Source: Chlorobium sp. (GTDB lineage Bacteria > Bacteroidota > Chlorobiia > Chlorobiales > Chlorobiaceae). From it: DNA of 33,912 nt. The stretch lies in assembly GCA_028277485.1 (NCBI GenBank), contig JANQGE010000001.1:1-33912 (forward strand), given 5' to 3'. How positions within the stretch are numbered: the stretch's first letter is position 1; each line of letters opens with the position of its first letter. A model generated the notes under the pieces. It did not search any database. It was not told the origin of the DNA and worked only from the letters and a program-made list of their open reading frames with translations. Of the stretch, positions 1-7,786 are shown piece after piece. The position numbers and the translations under genes were made by a program.

Positions 1-123
1 CCGCGATTCAATTGCTCCGTTGAGCGGTGCTCGAAATCCTCATGTACTCGCGTGTACACTCCGGTTTCTGCGCTCCGTTCGCCTTGCACTTGAACCGCTC
101 ATGACAATAAATAGAGGCACCCT
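1..123 (-). repeat. MITE-like element, copy 1 (cut by window edge)
   Basis: This is one copy of a dispersed small inverted-repeat element. It ends in AATAAATAGAGGCACCCT, and its reverse complement matches the copy at 14797-14940 almost base for base through the interior (GAGCGGTTCAAGTGC, GGCGAACGGAGCGCAG, ACCGCTC). The other terminus lies outside the window. It contains no ORF. It is probably a non-autonomous transposable element; no transposase is in the window. Confidence 0.8.
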
Positions 124-142
124 AAAATGGCTTACCTCATTG

Positions 143-216
<74 letters not shown>

Positions 217-251
217 AACTAAGCATTTACCAATGAACTTCTCCATATCTG

Positions 252-324
252 TCGGGGCACCGAGACTCGAACTCGGGACCTCCTGCTCCCAAAGCAGGCA
301 CGCTACCAGCTGCGCCATGCCCCG
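252..324 (-). tRNA. tRNA-Pro (anticodon UGG)
   Basis: The reverse complement gives a 73-nt tRNA. The acceptor stem CGGGGCA pairs with TGCCCCG, followed by discriminator A. The anticodon stem CCTGC/GCAGG holds a loop with TGG, and the T-loop is GTTCGAGTC. The C1-G72 end pair is typical of bacterial tRNA-Pro. CCA is not encoded in full. Confidence 0.95.
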
Positions 325-342
325 CTTTACCGGAAGGCTCTT

Positions 343-370
343 AATATAGCACTCCGTTTATTAGAAACAA
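343..370 (-). promoter_or_regulatory. Probable promoter of the tRNA-Pro/tRNA-Arg unit
   Basis: On the minus strand, TTGTTT (365-370) and TATATT (343-348) are separated by 16 bp. This places a transcription start about 10 bp before the mature tRNA-Pro 5' end. It is a sigma70-like match read by eye. Confidence 0.4.
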
Positions 371-436
371 AAACTTTTTCCTTTGTCCGATTCGCCGGAA
401 CGGCTGCCCCCCGTGAAATCAAATCGGATACTTCAC

Positions 437-468
437 CCCTGTGTGATATCCTTTCTTATTACACAGGG
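437..468. repeat. Intergenic inverted repeat
   Basis: CCCTGTGT (437-444) and ACACAGGG (461-468) form a perfect 8-bp inverted repeat around a 16-nt spacer. It lies between the tRNAs and the convergent end of the first efflux operon. It has no T-run on either side, so it is not a classical terminator. Its role is unknown; it might be an operator or an RNA hairpin at the 3' end of the operon transcript. Confidence 0.35.
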
Positions 469-542
469 CCGACCCCGGTTTCCGAAAGAAAGAAAATCGG
501 AATTCGCCGTCGGTATCGGAATCGATCTTTTCTTCATTCTCT

Positions 543-578
543 TTTTTTTGCCTACTGCCGACTGAAGACTGCCTACTG
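543..578 (-). repeat. CAGTNNN heptamer repeat at the 3' end of the TolC-like gene
   Basis: Read on the minus strand, the sequence is CAGTAGG, CAGTCTT, CAGTCGG, CAGTAGG, then CA followed by a long A-run. The first unit overlaps the end of the coding region: CAG is the last codon (Gln) and TAG is the stop. A near-identical array occurs at 2076-2146 and a two-unit version at 30170-30183. Confidence 0.8.
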
Positions 579-1931
579 CTTCTCCTCCTCTTCCTTGACC
601 AGCTTTCCGGCAAACCGCAACAGTTTCAGCTCAAGGATTTTGGCGTCATATCCCGCGGAAGCAATACTCTTTCGCGCATTGATCAGATTGAGCTGTGCCT
701 CCCTGAATGCGGTCGTTGTCAACTGTCCAAGCACATACAACTCTTTCGAGCGCCTGAAGTTCAGTTCGGCTGTTTCAAGGTTCTTTTTCTGAAACTCCAG
801 AATATCAAGAGTATTCAGATAGGCCTGCCATGTATCGGCAACCTGTTTTTCCAGCTCGATAAGGGCTTTCTGTTCAAGCAGTTTTTTGTTCTGCAGTTCA
901 ATACGGGCGTTCTGACTCCTGATGCTCGACTGAAACCCGTTAAACAAGTTGAAATTCAGTGTAAGCGACGCGGAAAAGCTTCCTGACATATCATCCATGC
1001 CGGCATCAAACCCCGTAACGGTATCATTGAAACCGTAACCAACCTGAACGCCCAGCTCAGGGAAAAAATCGGATTTTGCTATACCAACGCCATACTCGGC
1101 CTGCCTTACCGATTCACGGGCAATGAGATATGATGAAAACGACTGCTTCGCACTCTGGAGAATCTCGTCTTTTTTCAGACTTTTGTCGAAAGAAACTTCA
1201 GTCTCAACCGCACACGATGTATCAACGGGACGGTTTAACAAAAGGTTCACGGTCCGACGTGCATTTTCCATGTTGAGCACAGCTTCTTTCCAGGCCACGC
1301 TATCTGCATTGGCATCTACCGATGCGGAAAGCACTTCAAGGGTATTTGCCTGGCCGTATTCAGCCCTGAGACGGACACGCTCCAGCCGGTCACCGGATAT
1401 TGCCAAAGCCTCTTCAGCAACCGCAACCTGTTGGTTGGCATCCGCAAGTTTGTAATATGCCTCACTTACTTCCAGAATTACCCTTTCAATGGTAGTGCGT
1501 GCCTGAAACCTGCCGAGCTTGCCGGCGCTTTTGAGCTTCTTGAAGGTATATATGTTGCCGAACCCGTCGAACAACGTATAACTTGCCTGCAGGGAAGCAT
1601 TTGTCGAGGTGAACTCGTCAAGCCCTGATGAAGAAGGTTCCTCATTATCCTGATAGTTAACAGACCCGACCAGATCAATCCTCGGAAGCAGGCCGGCGTT
1701 ACCGATATTGACATTGTTGCTGCTGATTTCTTCCTCCCCTCTTGCAACCTGGACATCCTGGTTGCTGGCAAGTGCTCTGGCAATTGCACTATCAAGGGCA
1801 AGGGTCTCTTCGGCAAACAGCGGTGACGCCAGGAACAAACTGAGAAACAGCACTATCGCTCCAGACAGCGCAGCGTCAAAGACAAACCTGTTCCCTGCCC
1901 TTTTTATCATGGCCTTTTCGGTTTTCAGCAT
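573..1931 (-). CDS. TolC-family outer membrane efflux protein (first pump)
   Basis: This is an outer membrane channel of a tripartite efflux system. The 452-aa product has a basic N-terminus and a hydrophobic signal segment ending near LFAEE (about residues 20-42). It then shows the doubled outer-membrane-efflux pattern: ALASNQDVQVA, SYTLFDGFGN, a long heptad-rich helical stretch, and the second half LTLNFNLFNGF with a further helical stretch. About 450 aa is normal for the family. It is the last gene of the marR-adaptor-RND-channel operon. The start at 1931 is taken from the longest frame with a weak GAAGA upstream; an alternative ATG seven codons in (MIKRAGNR) is equally plausible. The final Gln codon and the stop are contributed by a CAGTAGG repeat unit. 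The substrate is unknown. Confidence 0.9.
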   Translation of the reverse strand: MLKTEKAMIKRAGNRFVFDAALSGAIVLFLSLFLASPLFAEETLALDSAIARALASNQDVQVARGEEEISSNNVNIGNAGLLPRIDLVGSVNYQDNEEPSSSGLDEFTSTNASLQASYTLFDGFGNIYTFKKLKSAGKLGRFQARTTIERVILEVSEAYYKLADANQQVAVAEEALAISGDRLERVRLRAEYGQANTLEVLSASVDANADSVAWKEAVLNMENARRTVNLLLNRPVDTSCAVETEVSFDKSLKKDEILQSAKQSFSSYLIARESVRQAEYGVGIAKSDFFPELGVQVGYGFNDTVTGFDAGMDDMSGSFSASLTLNFNLFNGFQSSIRSQNARIELQNKKLLEQKALIELEKQVADTWQAYLNTLDILEFQKKNLETAELNFRRSKELYVLGQLTTTAFREAQLNLINARKSIASAGYDAKILELKLLRFAGKLVKEEEEKQ

Positions 1932-2075
1932 CTTACAATCTTCTTTTCTCTTTTTTTCCGAATGGCTCTATCACCGTTCTTTTCCGGCGTTCATTATTGA
2001 TTACGATCCATCATCATCGGGCAGGCATCCCGACATGCCGTGCCCCCCTACACCTGTTTCCTGTTACACTTTTCC

Positions 2076-2146
2076 CCAACTGGTCACTCGTTACTCGTCA
2101 CTACTTTTTTGCCAACTGCCAACTGAAGACTGCCTACTGGTTACTG
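2076..2146 (-). repeat. CAGTNNN heptamer array at the 3' end of the RND gene
   Basis: On the minus strand the units are CAGTAAC, CAGTAGG, CAGTCTT, CAGTTGG, CAGTTGG, then an A-run. A second periodic stretch follows (GTGACGAGTAACGAGTGAC) and then CAGTTGG. The first unit encodes the last Gln codon and the TAA stop of the RND pump. The array fills about a third of the 209-bp gap between the RND and TolC-like genes. Confidence 0.8.
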
Positions 2147-5100
2147 CCCCTGCTCCCGCTCTTCCCTTTCAAACAGTTCCCTGCGCACGACAGCAGGCTC
2201 AACTGATTCAGGCGTTGGTTTTACTCCCCGAAAGAAACCCACTGCGAGCACTTTTGTTCTGTTCAGCAACACCAGCAGAGCCGGCAGCATCACCAGCGTC
2301 AACAGTGTCCCGAACAACAACCCGTACGCAACGGAGATCGCCATAGGGCTCAGGAACTGCGCCTGGCGGCTCTGCTCGAAAATCAGCGGACCGAGACCGG
2401 CAATGGTTGTCAGCGAAGTGAGCACAATCGGTCGGAAACGACTGAGTCCCACTTCATAAAGCGCTTCCGTAAAATGTTTTCTGACCTGTAGGTGACTGTT
2501 GAACGCATTGACAAAAACCAAAGCGTTGTTAATGACAATACCGGTGAGAGCAATCACACCGAAAAGCGAAAGAATGCTCATCAGGTAACCCTGGATAAAA
2601 TGTCCCCATACCACCCCGACAAGGCTGAAAGGAATCATGAGGAACACAATAAAGGCTTGCAGAAAAGAGCGGAAAGAAAAAACAACAACCAGAAACATCA
2701 TTCCCAGAACCACCGGAAAGACTTTCTTCATCGAGTTGGTTGTTTTGTCGCTTTCCCTGCTCTGCCCTTCAAAATCATAGCTCACATCGGGGAATGAGCT
2801 TAGCACACCCGGCATAATCTCCAGTTCTATGCGTTCGAGAAGATCAGGTACAGACTCCTTTGCACTGACAATATCCGCTTCGACTTTGACCACCCGCTGC
2901 GCATCGATATGATTAACCGCAGACACCCCACGCTGAATCCGGACGTTGGCAATCGTACCGAGAGGAAATGCCCTGCCGTCAGGAAGGCGAATGTCCATCC
3001 GTTCCATTCTGGCGACCGATTCGCGATCCGCTTCTGCAAAACGCACCCATACCTTCACCTCATCGATCCCACGTAGAATTCGCTGGGCTTCATAACCAAA
3101 AAACCCGCTCCTGACCTGGTTCATCACCCCGGCTTCGGTGAGCCCGAGCGATCGCGCTCTATCGTTGAGGGTAATACGGACTTCACGTAAACCGGGAGGA
3201 TCGTCATCGATGACATCCTTGAGTTCCGGCATTTTTTTCAGTTCTCTCTCGAGGGACTTTTTCGCTCCTCTCAGCTGCTCCAGGTTGTCGCTTTTGAGCG
3301 CAATCGACACCGGCATTCCCCAGAAACCACCAGTTCCAATCTGCAGTTTCTCTGCACCCGGAACAGTGCCGATTTTCTCCCTTATAGCGTTGGATACCTG
3401 CCTGCTCGACCATTGCCGGAACTGGCTCTCAAGCAAGGTAATCCTCAATCCTCCTTTATGTGCATCCGGCCCGACCTTCCGCCCGATCGCCTTGACAAGA
3501 TCCTGTCCGAACTCTTCCCTGTATTCATCGTTTACCTCCCGAACCTTCCTTTCCATACCGGCCAGGAGGCTGTCCGTTACCGTCTGGCGCGTTCCCGCCG
3601 GCATCTCAAACGTCAGCTGCACATCATCAAACTCAAGGTTCGGGAAAAAGGTGAGTTTAACAATACCTCCCTGCAGTGCCCCGAACGTCACGAACAAAAG
3701 AGCGACCGGTACCATTGCCGTAACAAGCGGATTTTTTATACTGAAACGCAGAACCGGAGCATAAAGTCGATCCCTTTGAAAATGTATAAATGCCTCCGAT
3801 TTACGCAACAGCCAGGTTTTCTGCTTAGGGTTCCCACGCAACGCCCGCGAATGCGCTATATGACCGGGAAGGATGAAAATTCCCTCGACGAGAGAAATCA
3901 GAAGAGTGGCAATCACGACAAACCCGATATCCCTGAACCGCTCCCCGAAAGAGCCTTCGAGCGAGAGGAAAAGCATGAAGAACACAATCGTGGTCAGCAC
4001 CGCAGCCAAAACTGACGGAAGCACGTCCATGGTACCCTTGACCGCCGCATCAAGAGGTTTCATACCTTTTTCATACCGCTGATAGATGCTCTCTGCAACA
4101 ACGATACCGTCATCGACAAGAATACCGACAACAAGGATCATCGCCAAAAGCGATACCACATTGATGGTCAATCCGTAAAACGTGCCGAGCATGAACATGC
4201 CCGCAAAGGAAAGCGGTATCGAGAGGGCCACCCAGAAAGCCATTCTCGGATTCAATGAAAAGGAGAGGAACAGCACAACGAGAATGCTTCCGATAAGACC
4301 GTTGCTGGCAAGAATATTGGCGCGCTCCTGAACAATACCCGAACCGTCACGCAACACGCTGATCGATATATCATCATGCCGGGCATCGAACTTCGCCATG
4401 TACGTCGCAGCTTTCTGGGCGATGGTGAACATGTCTTCATCGCTGGTCTTTTCGATATCGATCGTGACGGCCGGCTTCCCATCATAGTAGGTTCGGTTCG
4501 GATCCTCCGACCAGCGGTCTTTCACCGATGCAACATCTTTCAAATGTACCAGCCCGCCGGCTTCAGTGGTCCGCACCACAAGGTTTTCCAGATCCCCGGC
4601 ATAATAACCTTGATTATCCAAGCGGATCAGGAGTTCCTCTTCAGCACCCTTGACGGTACCGCCGGTTATTCTCAGGTTAGCCTTGCTGACCGCAGCGGCC
4701 ACTTCATCAAATGTCAGACCATAAGACTTCAGTACATCCTCACGGACACCTACCTCTATCTCCTCCTCCGGAAACCCGCTCAGCGTAATCTTGGAAATGC
4801 CTTCCTGGTTGCGCAGCTCGCGTTCGATCCTGCGGGCATAGGTTTTCAGGACCTGAAGATCTATATCCCCATAGACAGAGTAAGCCACGACAAAATCGGT
4901 CATCTCCATTTTGTATACCCTGATTTTTTCCAGTCCGACAGGGAAAGAACTTATCTGGTCAACCGCATTGGTCACCTCCTGCAGCAGCACATTGGCATCA
5001 TAATTTTGGAGCAGCTCAACAGTAATCGTGGCAGAATTTTCCTGAGACACCGATGTTACCCGCTCTATGCCGGTCACCCCCTTGAGCTTGTCCTCTATTT

Positions 5101-5299
5101 TGAGGGTAATACTTTCTTCGATCTCTTCGGGCGAGGCTCCTGGAAAAGAAGCTACAACAAAGACGGTATGGGAAGGCAATTCAGGAAAAAACGTTGTTTT
5201 CATTCCCTTGAAAGCCAGAAACCCGAACAGGAAAATCGCAAGAAAAATTGCGTTGCCCAGAACCGGGTACCTGATAAATTGCTTGATAATACCTTTCAC
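2141..5299 (-). CDS. RND efflux pump, inner membrane subunit (MarR-linked)
   Basis: This is a proton-driven resistance-nodulation-division transporter of 1052 aa, the usual length of the AcrB/HAE-1 group. It has an N-terminal membrane helix (about 12-30), a porter domain starting FPGASPEEIEE, and helix 4 with GILVDDGIVVAES, where Asp396 and Asp397 correspond to the AcrB proton-relay pair. A second internal repeat contains FFPNLEFDDVQLTFEMPAG. In helix 10 the usual KN is replaced by NN (GIVINNALVFVNAF), a substitution seen in some RND subfamilies. The start is GTG at 5299, as no better ATG fits. It lies between its adaptor gene (97 bp upstream) and the TolC-like channel. It presumably exports a drug, bile-like or other toxic amphiphile; the sequence does not identify the substrate. 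Confidence 0.93.
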   Translation of the reverse strand: MKGIIKQFIRYPVLGNAIFLAIFLFGFLAFKGMKTTFFPELPSHTVFVVASFPGASPEEIEESITLKIEDKLKGVTGIERVTSVSQENSATITVELLQNYDANVLLQEVTNAVDQISSFPVGLEKIRVYKMEMTDFVVAYSVYGDIDLQVLKTYARRIERELRNQEGISKITLSGFPEEEIEVGVREDVLKSYGLTFDEVAAAVSKANLRITGGTVKGAEEELLIRLDNQGYYAGDLENLVVRTTEAGGLVHLKDVASVKDRWSEDPNRTYYDGKPAVTIDIEKTSDEDMFTIAQKAATYMAKFDARHDDISISVLRDGSGIVQERANILASNGLIGSILVVLFLSFSLNPRMAFWVALSIPLSFAGMFMLGTFYGLTINVVSLLAMILVVGILVDDGIVVAESIYQRYEKGMKPLDAAVKGTMDVLPSVLAAVLTTIVFFMLFLSLEGSFGERFRDIGFVVIATLLISLVEGIFILPGHIAHSRALRGNPKQKTWLLRKSEAFIHFQRDRLYAPVLRFSIKNPLVTAMVPVALLFVTFGALQGGIVKLTFFPNLEFDDVQLTFEMPAGTRQTVTDSLLAGMERKVREVNDEYREEFGQDLVKAIGRKVGPDAHKGGLRITLLESQFRQWSSRQVSNAIREKIGTVPGAEKLQIGTGGFWGMPVSIALKSDNLEQLRGAKKSLERELKKMPELKDVIDDDPPGLREVRITLNDRARSLGLTEAGVMNQVRSGFFGYEAQRILRGIDEVKVWVRFAEADRESVARMERMDIRLPDGRAFPLGTIANVRIQRGVSAVNHIDAQRVVKVEADIVSAKESVPDLLERIELEIMPGVLSSFPDVSYDFEGQSRESDKTTNSMKKVFPVVLGMMFLVVVFSFRSFLQAFIVFLMIPFSLVGVVWGHFIQGYLMSILSLFGVIALTGIVINNALVFVNAFNSHLQVRKHFTEALYEVGLSRFRPIVLTSLTTIAGLGPLIFEQSRQAQFLSPMAISVAYGLLFGTLLTLVMLPALLVLLNRTKVLAVGFFRGVKPTPESVEPAVVRRELFEREEREQGQ

Positions 5300-5357
5300 G
5301 ATTCAGAATCAGCTTTTACATGCTTCGAAAAACCGGCAACCCCCGACAAGCCGGAAT

Positions 5358-5377
5358 GCGCCGAGCGGCGCCTTTTT
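5358..5377 (+). terminator. Terminator-like hairpin reading antisense to the efflux operon
   Basis: GCGCC-GAGC-GGCGC (5358-5371) is followed by C and five T residues on the plus strand. It lies in the gap between the adaptor and RND genes, which are both on the minus strand. It could block antisense transcription, or act in the sense RNA as a processing or stability hairpin. Confidence 0.4.
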
Positions 5378-5396
5378 GTTATAACAGTTTTCCAAC

Positions 5397-6539
5397 TCAC
5401 TCTGAACCGGCCGAGGCTTCTTTCTGTATCAACAGTGACGATTCAGATATAACCATGCCGTTGTAAAGCCCTTCCACAGGTTCCGCAACGATTGCCGTTC
5501 CATCCGGAATACCTCGCACAGTCACAGTTTTTCCGTCAACCGACACCACCTCTACCGGAAGCAGCGTCAAAACAGAATCACGCAGTGCAAAAACACGGTT
5601 TTCTGCGTCAAGCAACTCCCGGGCAATCATTGACGCATCATCTACAGGAACACTCAGGGATGCCGAGAGGAACATGCCGTCTTTCAGGCGGGAATCGTCA
5701 AGGAGAACATATACTCCGACAGTTTGAGTGTTTGGATCTATCGCCTCGTTGACCCTTGCAACCACCGCCTCGATCAAGCCGTCGAAATCATCGGACGAAA
5801 GCAAAACCCGGTCACCCTGGCGAATAAATGCCGCGTCCCGCACCGGAGCAGAGAGTTCCAGCTCAAAGGCAGTTGTTGCCGCAAACTCTCCAAGCTTCTG
5901 ACCATTACGAACAAGTATACCCGGATTTGCCTCAGAAACAGTAACCACACCATCGAAAGGCGCGGTAATACGGTATTTGGCCAGCGTTTCCTCCATACTG
6001 CGGACAGCGAAAAATTTATTGTAGATATTCCTGGCTGCCACGTAATTTCTCAATCTGTCGTTTTGCGCCGGCGGCAGAGAGCGAAGAGTCTTCTGGATAC
6101 TGAACTCACTGAGATATTCTTTCCAGGGCCCGGCATATTCCGGAAAATCAATCAGAAGGTCCGGCATGAGCAATGTCAACTCGTTCAGCAACGAGCTTTT
6201 TTCCGCCAGGACAGTGTTGCGGTAAACACTGTCCTCGATTCTCAACAGCACCTCTCCCTTGCTGAACCTGCGGCCCTCTCTGAACGGTTTGGCCCCATCG
6301 ACAAACACGCCTGTTACTTCGGCATATATCTCGATTTTCTTCACTGCCTGAACTTTGCCATTCATGGTAATGACCCTTTGTACTTCGCCATTGGTTATCT
6401 CGACGACGGGTACCTGACTTTGCCTTGGGGAAACAGCCTTTTCCTGCTGCTGAGATTTACCGGACCCGAGCAGCCTGCCGACAACAATTCCTGTGACAAC
6501 AATAATCACTGCAATGACATAAGGCTTGATTTTCGACAT
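5397..6539 (-). CDS. RND efflux membrane fusion (periplasmic adaptor) protein
   Basis: This 380-aa HlyD/AcrA-type adaptor should link the RND pump to the TolC-like channel. It has an N-terminal membrane anchor or uncleaved signal (about residues 6-24, AVIIVVTGIVVG). A barrel/lipoyl half follows with NGKVQAVKKIEIYAEVTGVF and GEVLLRIEDSVY. After a helical segment, the second lipoyl half carries ITAPFDGVVTVSEANPGILV. The C-terminal beta-barrel includes VARVNEAIDPNTQTVGVYVLL. The start ATG at 6539 lies 20 bp after the marR stop, consistent with co-transcription. Confidence 0.9.
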   Translation of the reverse strand: MSKIKPYVIAVIIVVTGIVVGRLLGSGKSQQQEKAVSPRQSQVPVVEITNGEVQRVITMNGKVQAVKKIEIYAEVTGVFVDGAKPFREGRRFSKGEVLLRIEDSVYRNTVLAEKSSLLNELTLLMPDLLIDFPEYAGPWKEYLSEFSIQKTLRSLPPAQNDRLRNYVAARNIYNKFFAVRSMEETLAKYRITAPFDGVVTVSEANPGILVRNGQKLGEFAATTAFELELSAPVRDAAFIRQGDRVLLSSDDFDGLIEAVVARVNEAIDPNTQTVGVYVLLDDSRLKDGMFLSASLSVPVDDASMIARELLDAENRVFALRDSVLTLLPVEVVSVDGKTVTVRGIPDGTAIVAEPVEGLYNGMVISESSLLIQKEASAGSE

Positions 6540-6559
6540 GACTGGCGGCTTTGTTTTAT

Positions 6560-7048
6560 TTATAACGACAACCCTTTTGGGGTTGAGCTACAATTGTTTT
6601 TTATGGCTTTCGCTGCGTTTTCTCTCAACTTATCCAGAACCTCAACAACAACCTTGACCTGATCCCGACCGATTCCTTCAAGAAGACACTTGTTAAGATC
6701 ATTTACTTCCGGCAGCATCTTTGCAACAAGCTCCCTGCCCTTCGGGGTCAAATAGGCAAGATTGGAACGGCGATCATGCGGAGCTTTTTTTCTGATTGCC
6801 AGCTTCTTGTTTTCAAGGCTGTCAAGAATGCGCGTTATGGTCGCATCATCCTTGAGAACATACTCTGCAATCACATTCTGGCTCAATCCGTCGCTTATGC
6901 CCAAACGAACAAGCACGGCAAACTGCTCCGGAGAAATGTTGTCGTTATACTTCGTTATCCTTGCCGCAAAGACCGTTCGCAGAAGATTCGCCGTTATCGC
7001 CACATGATGACCGATAAACTTTTTTACCGGGTTCTTTTTTTCGTTCAT
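6560..7048 (-). CDS. MarR-family transcriptional regulator
   Basis: This 162-aa protein has the MarR winged-helix layout. An N-terminal dimerisation helix is followed by a helix-turn-helix around GLSQNVIAEYVLKDDATITRI. The wing carries the hallmark DRRSNLAYLTPKGRE. C-terminal helices follow. It is the first gene of the efflux operon, 20 bp upstream of the adaptor, so it probably represses its own operon and responds to a pump substrate. A CAACCC/GGGTTG hairpin (6569-6585) lies at the 3' end of the gene. No good SD site precedes the ATG. Confidence 0.9.
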   Translation of the reverse strand: MNEKKNPVKKFIGHHVAITANLLRTVFAARITKYNDNISPEQFAVLVRLGISDGLSQNVIAEYVLKDDATITRILDSLENKKLAIRKKAPHDRRSNLAYLTPKGRELVAKMLPEVNDLNKCLLEGIGRDQVKVVVEVLDKLRENAAKAIKNNCSSTPKGLSL

Positions 7049-7057
7049 ATTTACAAT

Positions 7058-7091
7058 ACTTGATATCGAAATATTTGATAGTGCAATTATA
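7058..7091 (-). promoter_or_regulatory. Putative promoter and MarR operator of the efflux operon
   Basis: A perfect TATAAT on the minus strand (7086-7091) lies in an A/T-rich block, with no clear -35 hexamer. Downstream of it, before the marR start, the segment 7058-7080 contains ACTTGATATCGAAATATTTGAT, with two TTGATA-type half-sites and the GATATC palindrome. Its position in the leader fits MarR autorepression. This is pattern reading only. Confidence 0.35.
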
Positions 7092-7125
7092 AAAAAACAA
7101 ATGAAAATAAAAAAAGAATAAAGCG

Positions 7126-7151
7126 TAAAAAGGACTCTGCAGATACCTGCA
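7126..7151 (-). terminator. Weak terminator after the Nudix gene
   Basis: On the minus strand, TGCAG-GTAT-CTGCA (7138-7151) is followed after a few bases by five T residues (7126-7130). The stem has only 5 bp and the T-run is offset, so it would be a weak terminator. Confidence 0.3.
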
Positions 7152-7158
7152 ACCCGGT

Positions 7159-7581
7159 TTATTGTTTTTTTTTCTTGTTCATGCTCTCAAAAAAGCCGAT
7201 TAAGATGCCTGCAAGCTCATCATGGTCAACCATTTGAACAGCCTCGCTGACAGACACTATCCTGCGTTTCCTCATATGCATTTCCTCCCACTTGTCAAGC
7301 AGCTTCTCGACGTAAAGGGGGTAAACCCTGACAGTACAAGTCCCTTCCCATTTAGGGTAGCTGTAACGGCCGAGTTCTTTTTTCCCGACGGTACCGACAA
7401 CCCCTGCCTCTTCGTAGGCCTCTTTTGCTGCGGAATCATGAGGGGACATATCTTTCTCGACAATCCCTTTCGGAATTATCCACCGTTTGGACTTTCTGGC
7501 GGTAACGAGCACTATTCTGCCGTCGTGAACAGGGACAACACCTGATTGCGTGTAAAACCAGCCTGGTTTTGGAAAAGACAT
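7159..7581 (-). CDS. Nudix hydrolase (DIPP-like subfamily)
   Basis: This 140-aa single-domain Nudix protein opens with WFYTQSGVVPV and WIIPKG, typical of the small diphosphoinositol-polyphosphate/Ap4A-type group. The Nudix box runs from Gly39 to Val61. Glu54, Glu57 and Glu58 (KEAYEEAG), which bind the catalytic metal, are present. The first Glu of the Gx5E consensus is replaced by Met45, and the Arg of RE by Lys53. The subfamily motif GRYSYPKW follows. It probably hydrolyses a nucleoside or inositol diphosphate-linked substrate in the cytoplasm; which one cannot be read from sequence. It is a monocistronic gene, divergent from the nucleotidyltransferase at 7787, with a Lys-rich C-terminal tail. 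Confidence 0.85.
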   Translation of the reverse strand: MSFPKPGWFYTQSGVVPVHDGRIVLVTARKSKRWIIPKGIVEKDMSPHDSAAKEAYEEAGVVGTVGKKELGRYSYPKWEGTCTVRVYPLYVEKLLDKWEEMHMRKRRIVSVSEAVQMVDHDELAGILIGFFESMNKKKKQ

Positions 7582-7786
7582 AGTTTACCATCTTTCCGGT
7601 TCCGAAGGAACACGCACGTCATGCATCGGCGTGAAGATATCTATGGCGATACAATACAAAAAATCCCGAAAAATATATTTAATACGACATGATCCGGTAA
7701 AGAGGCATTACTTTTTGCTTGTGATTTTAGTAAACTGACATTTGTGAACTATCAGCACAATCGTCCTAACAAACCCGTAAAGAACC

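Noticed and set aside
1708..2346. Plus-strand frame of 212 aa across the TolC-RND gap
   Set aside because: It runs across two minus-strand genes and the heptamer array; composition is Ser/Pro/Thr-rich without domain similarity.
4376..5452. Plus-strand frame of 358 aa opposite the RND gene
   Set aside because: It is a shadow of the pump gene on the other strand, with no recognisable domain or start signal, and it extends across the intergenic hairpin.
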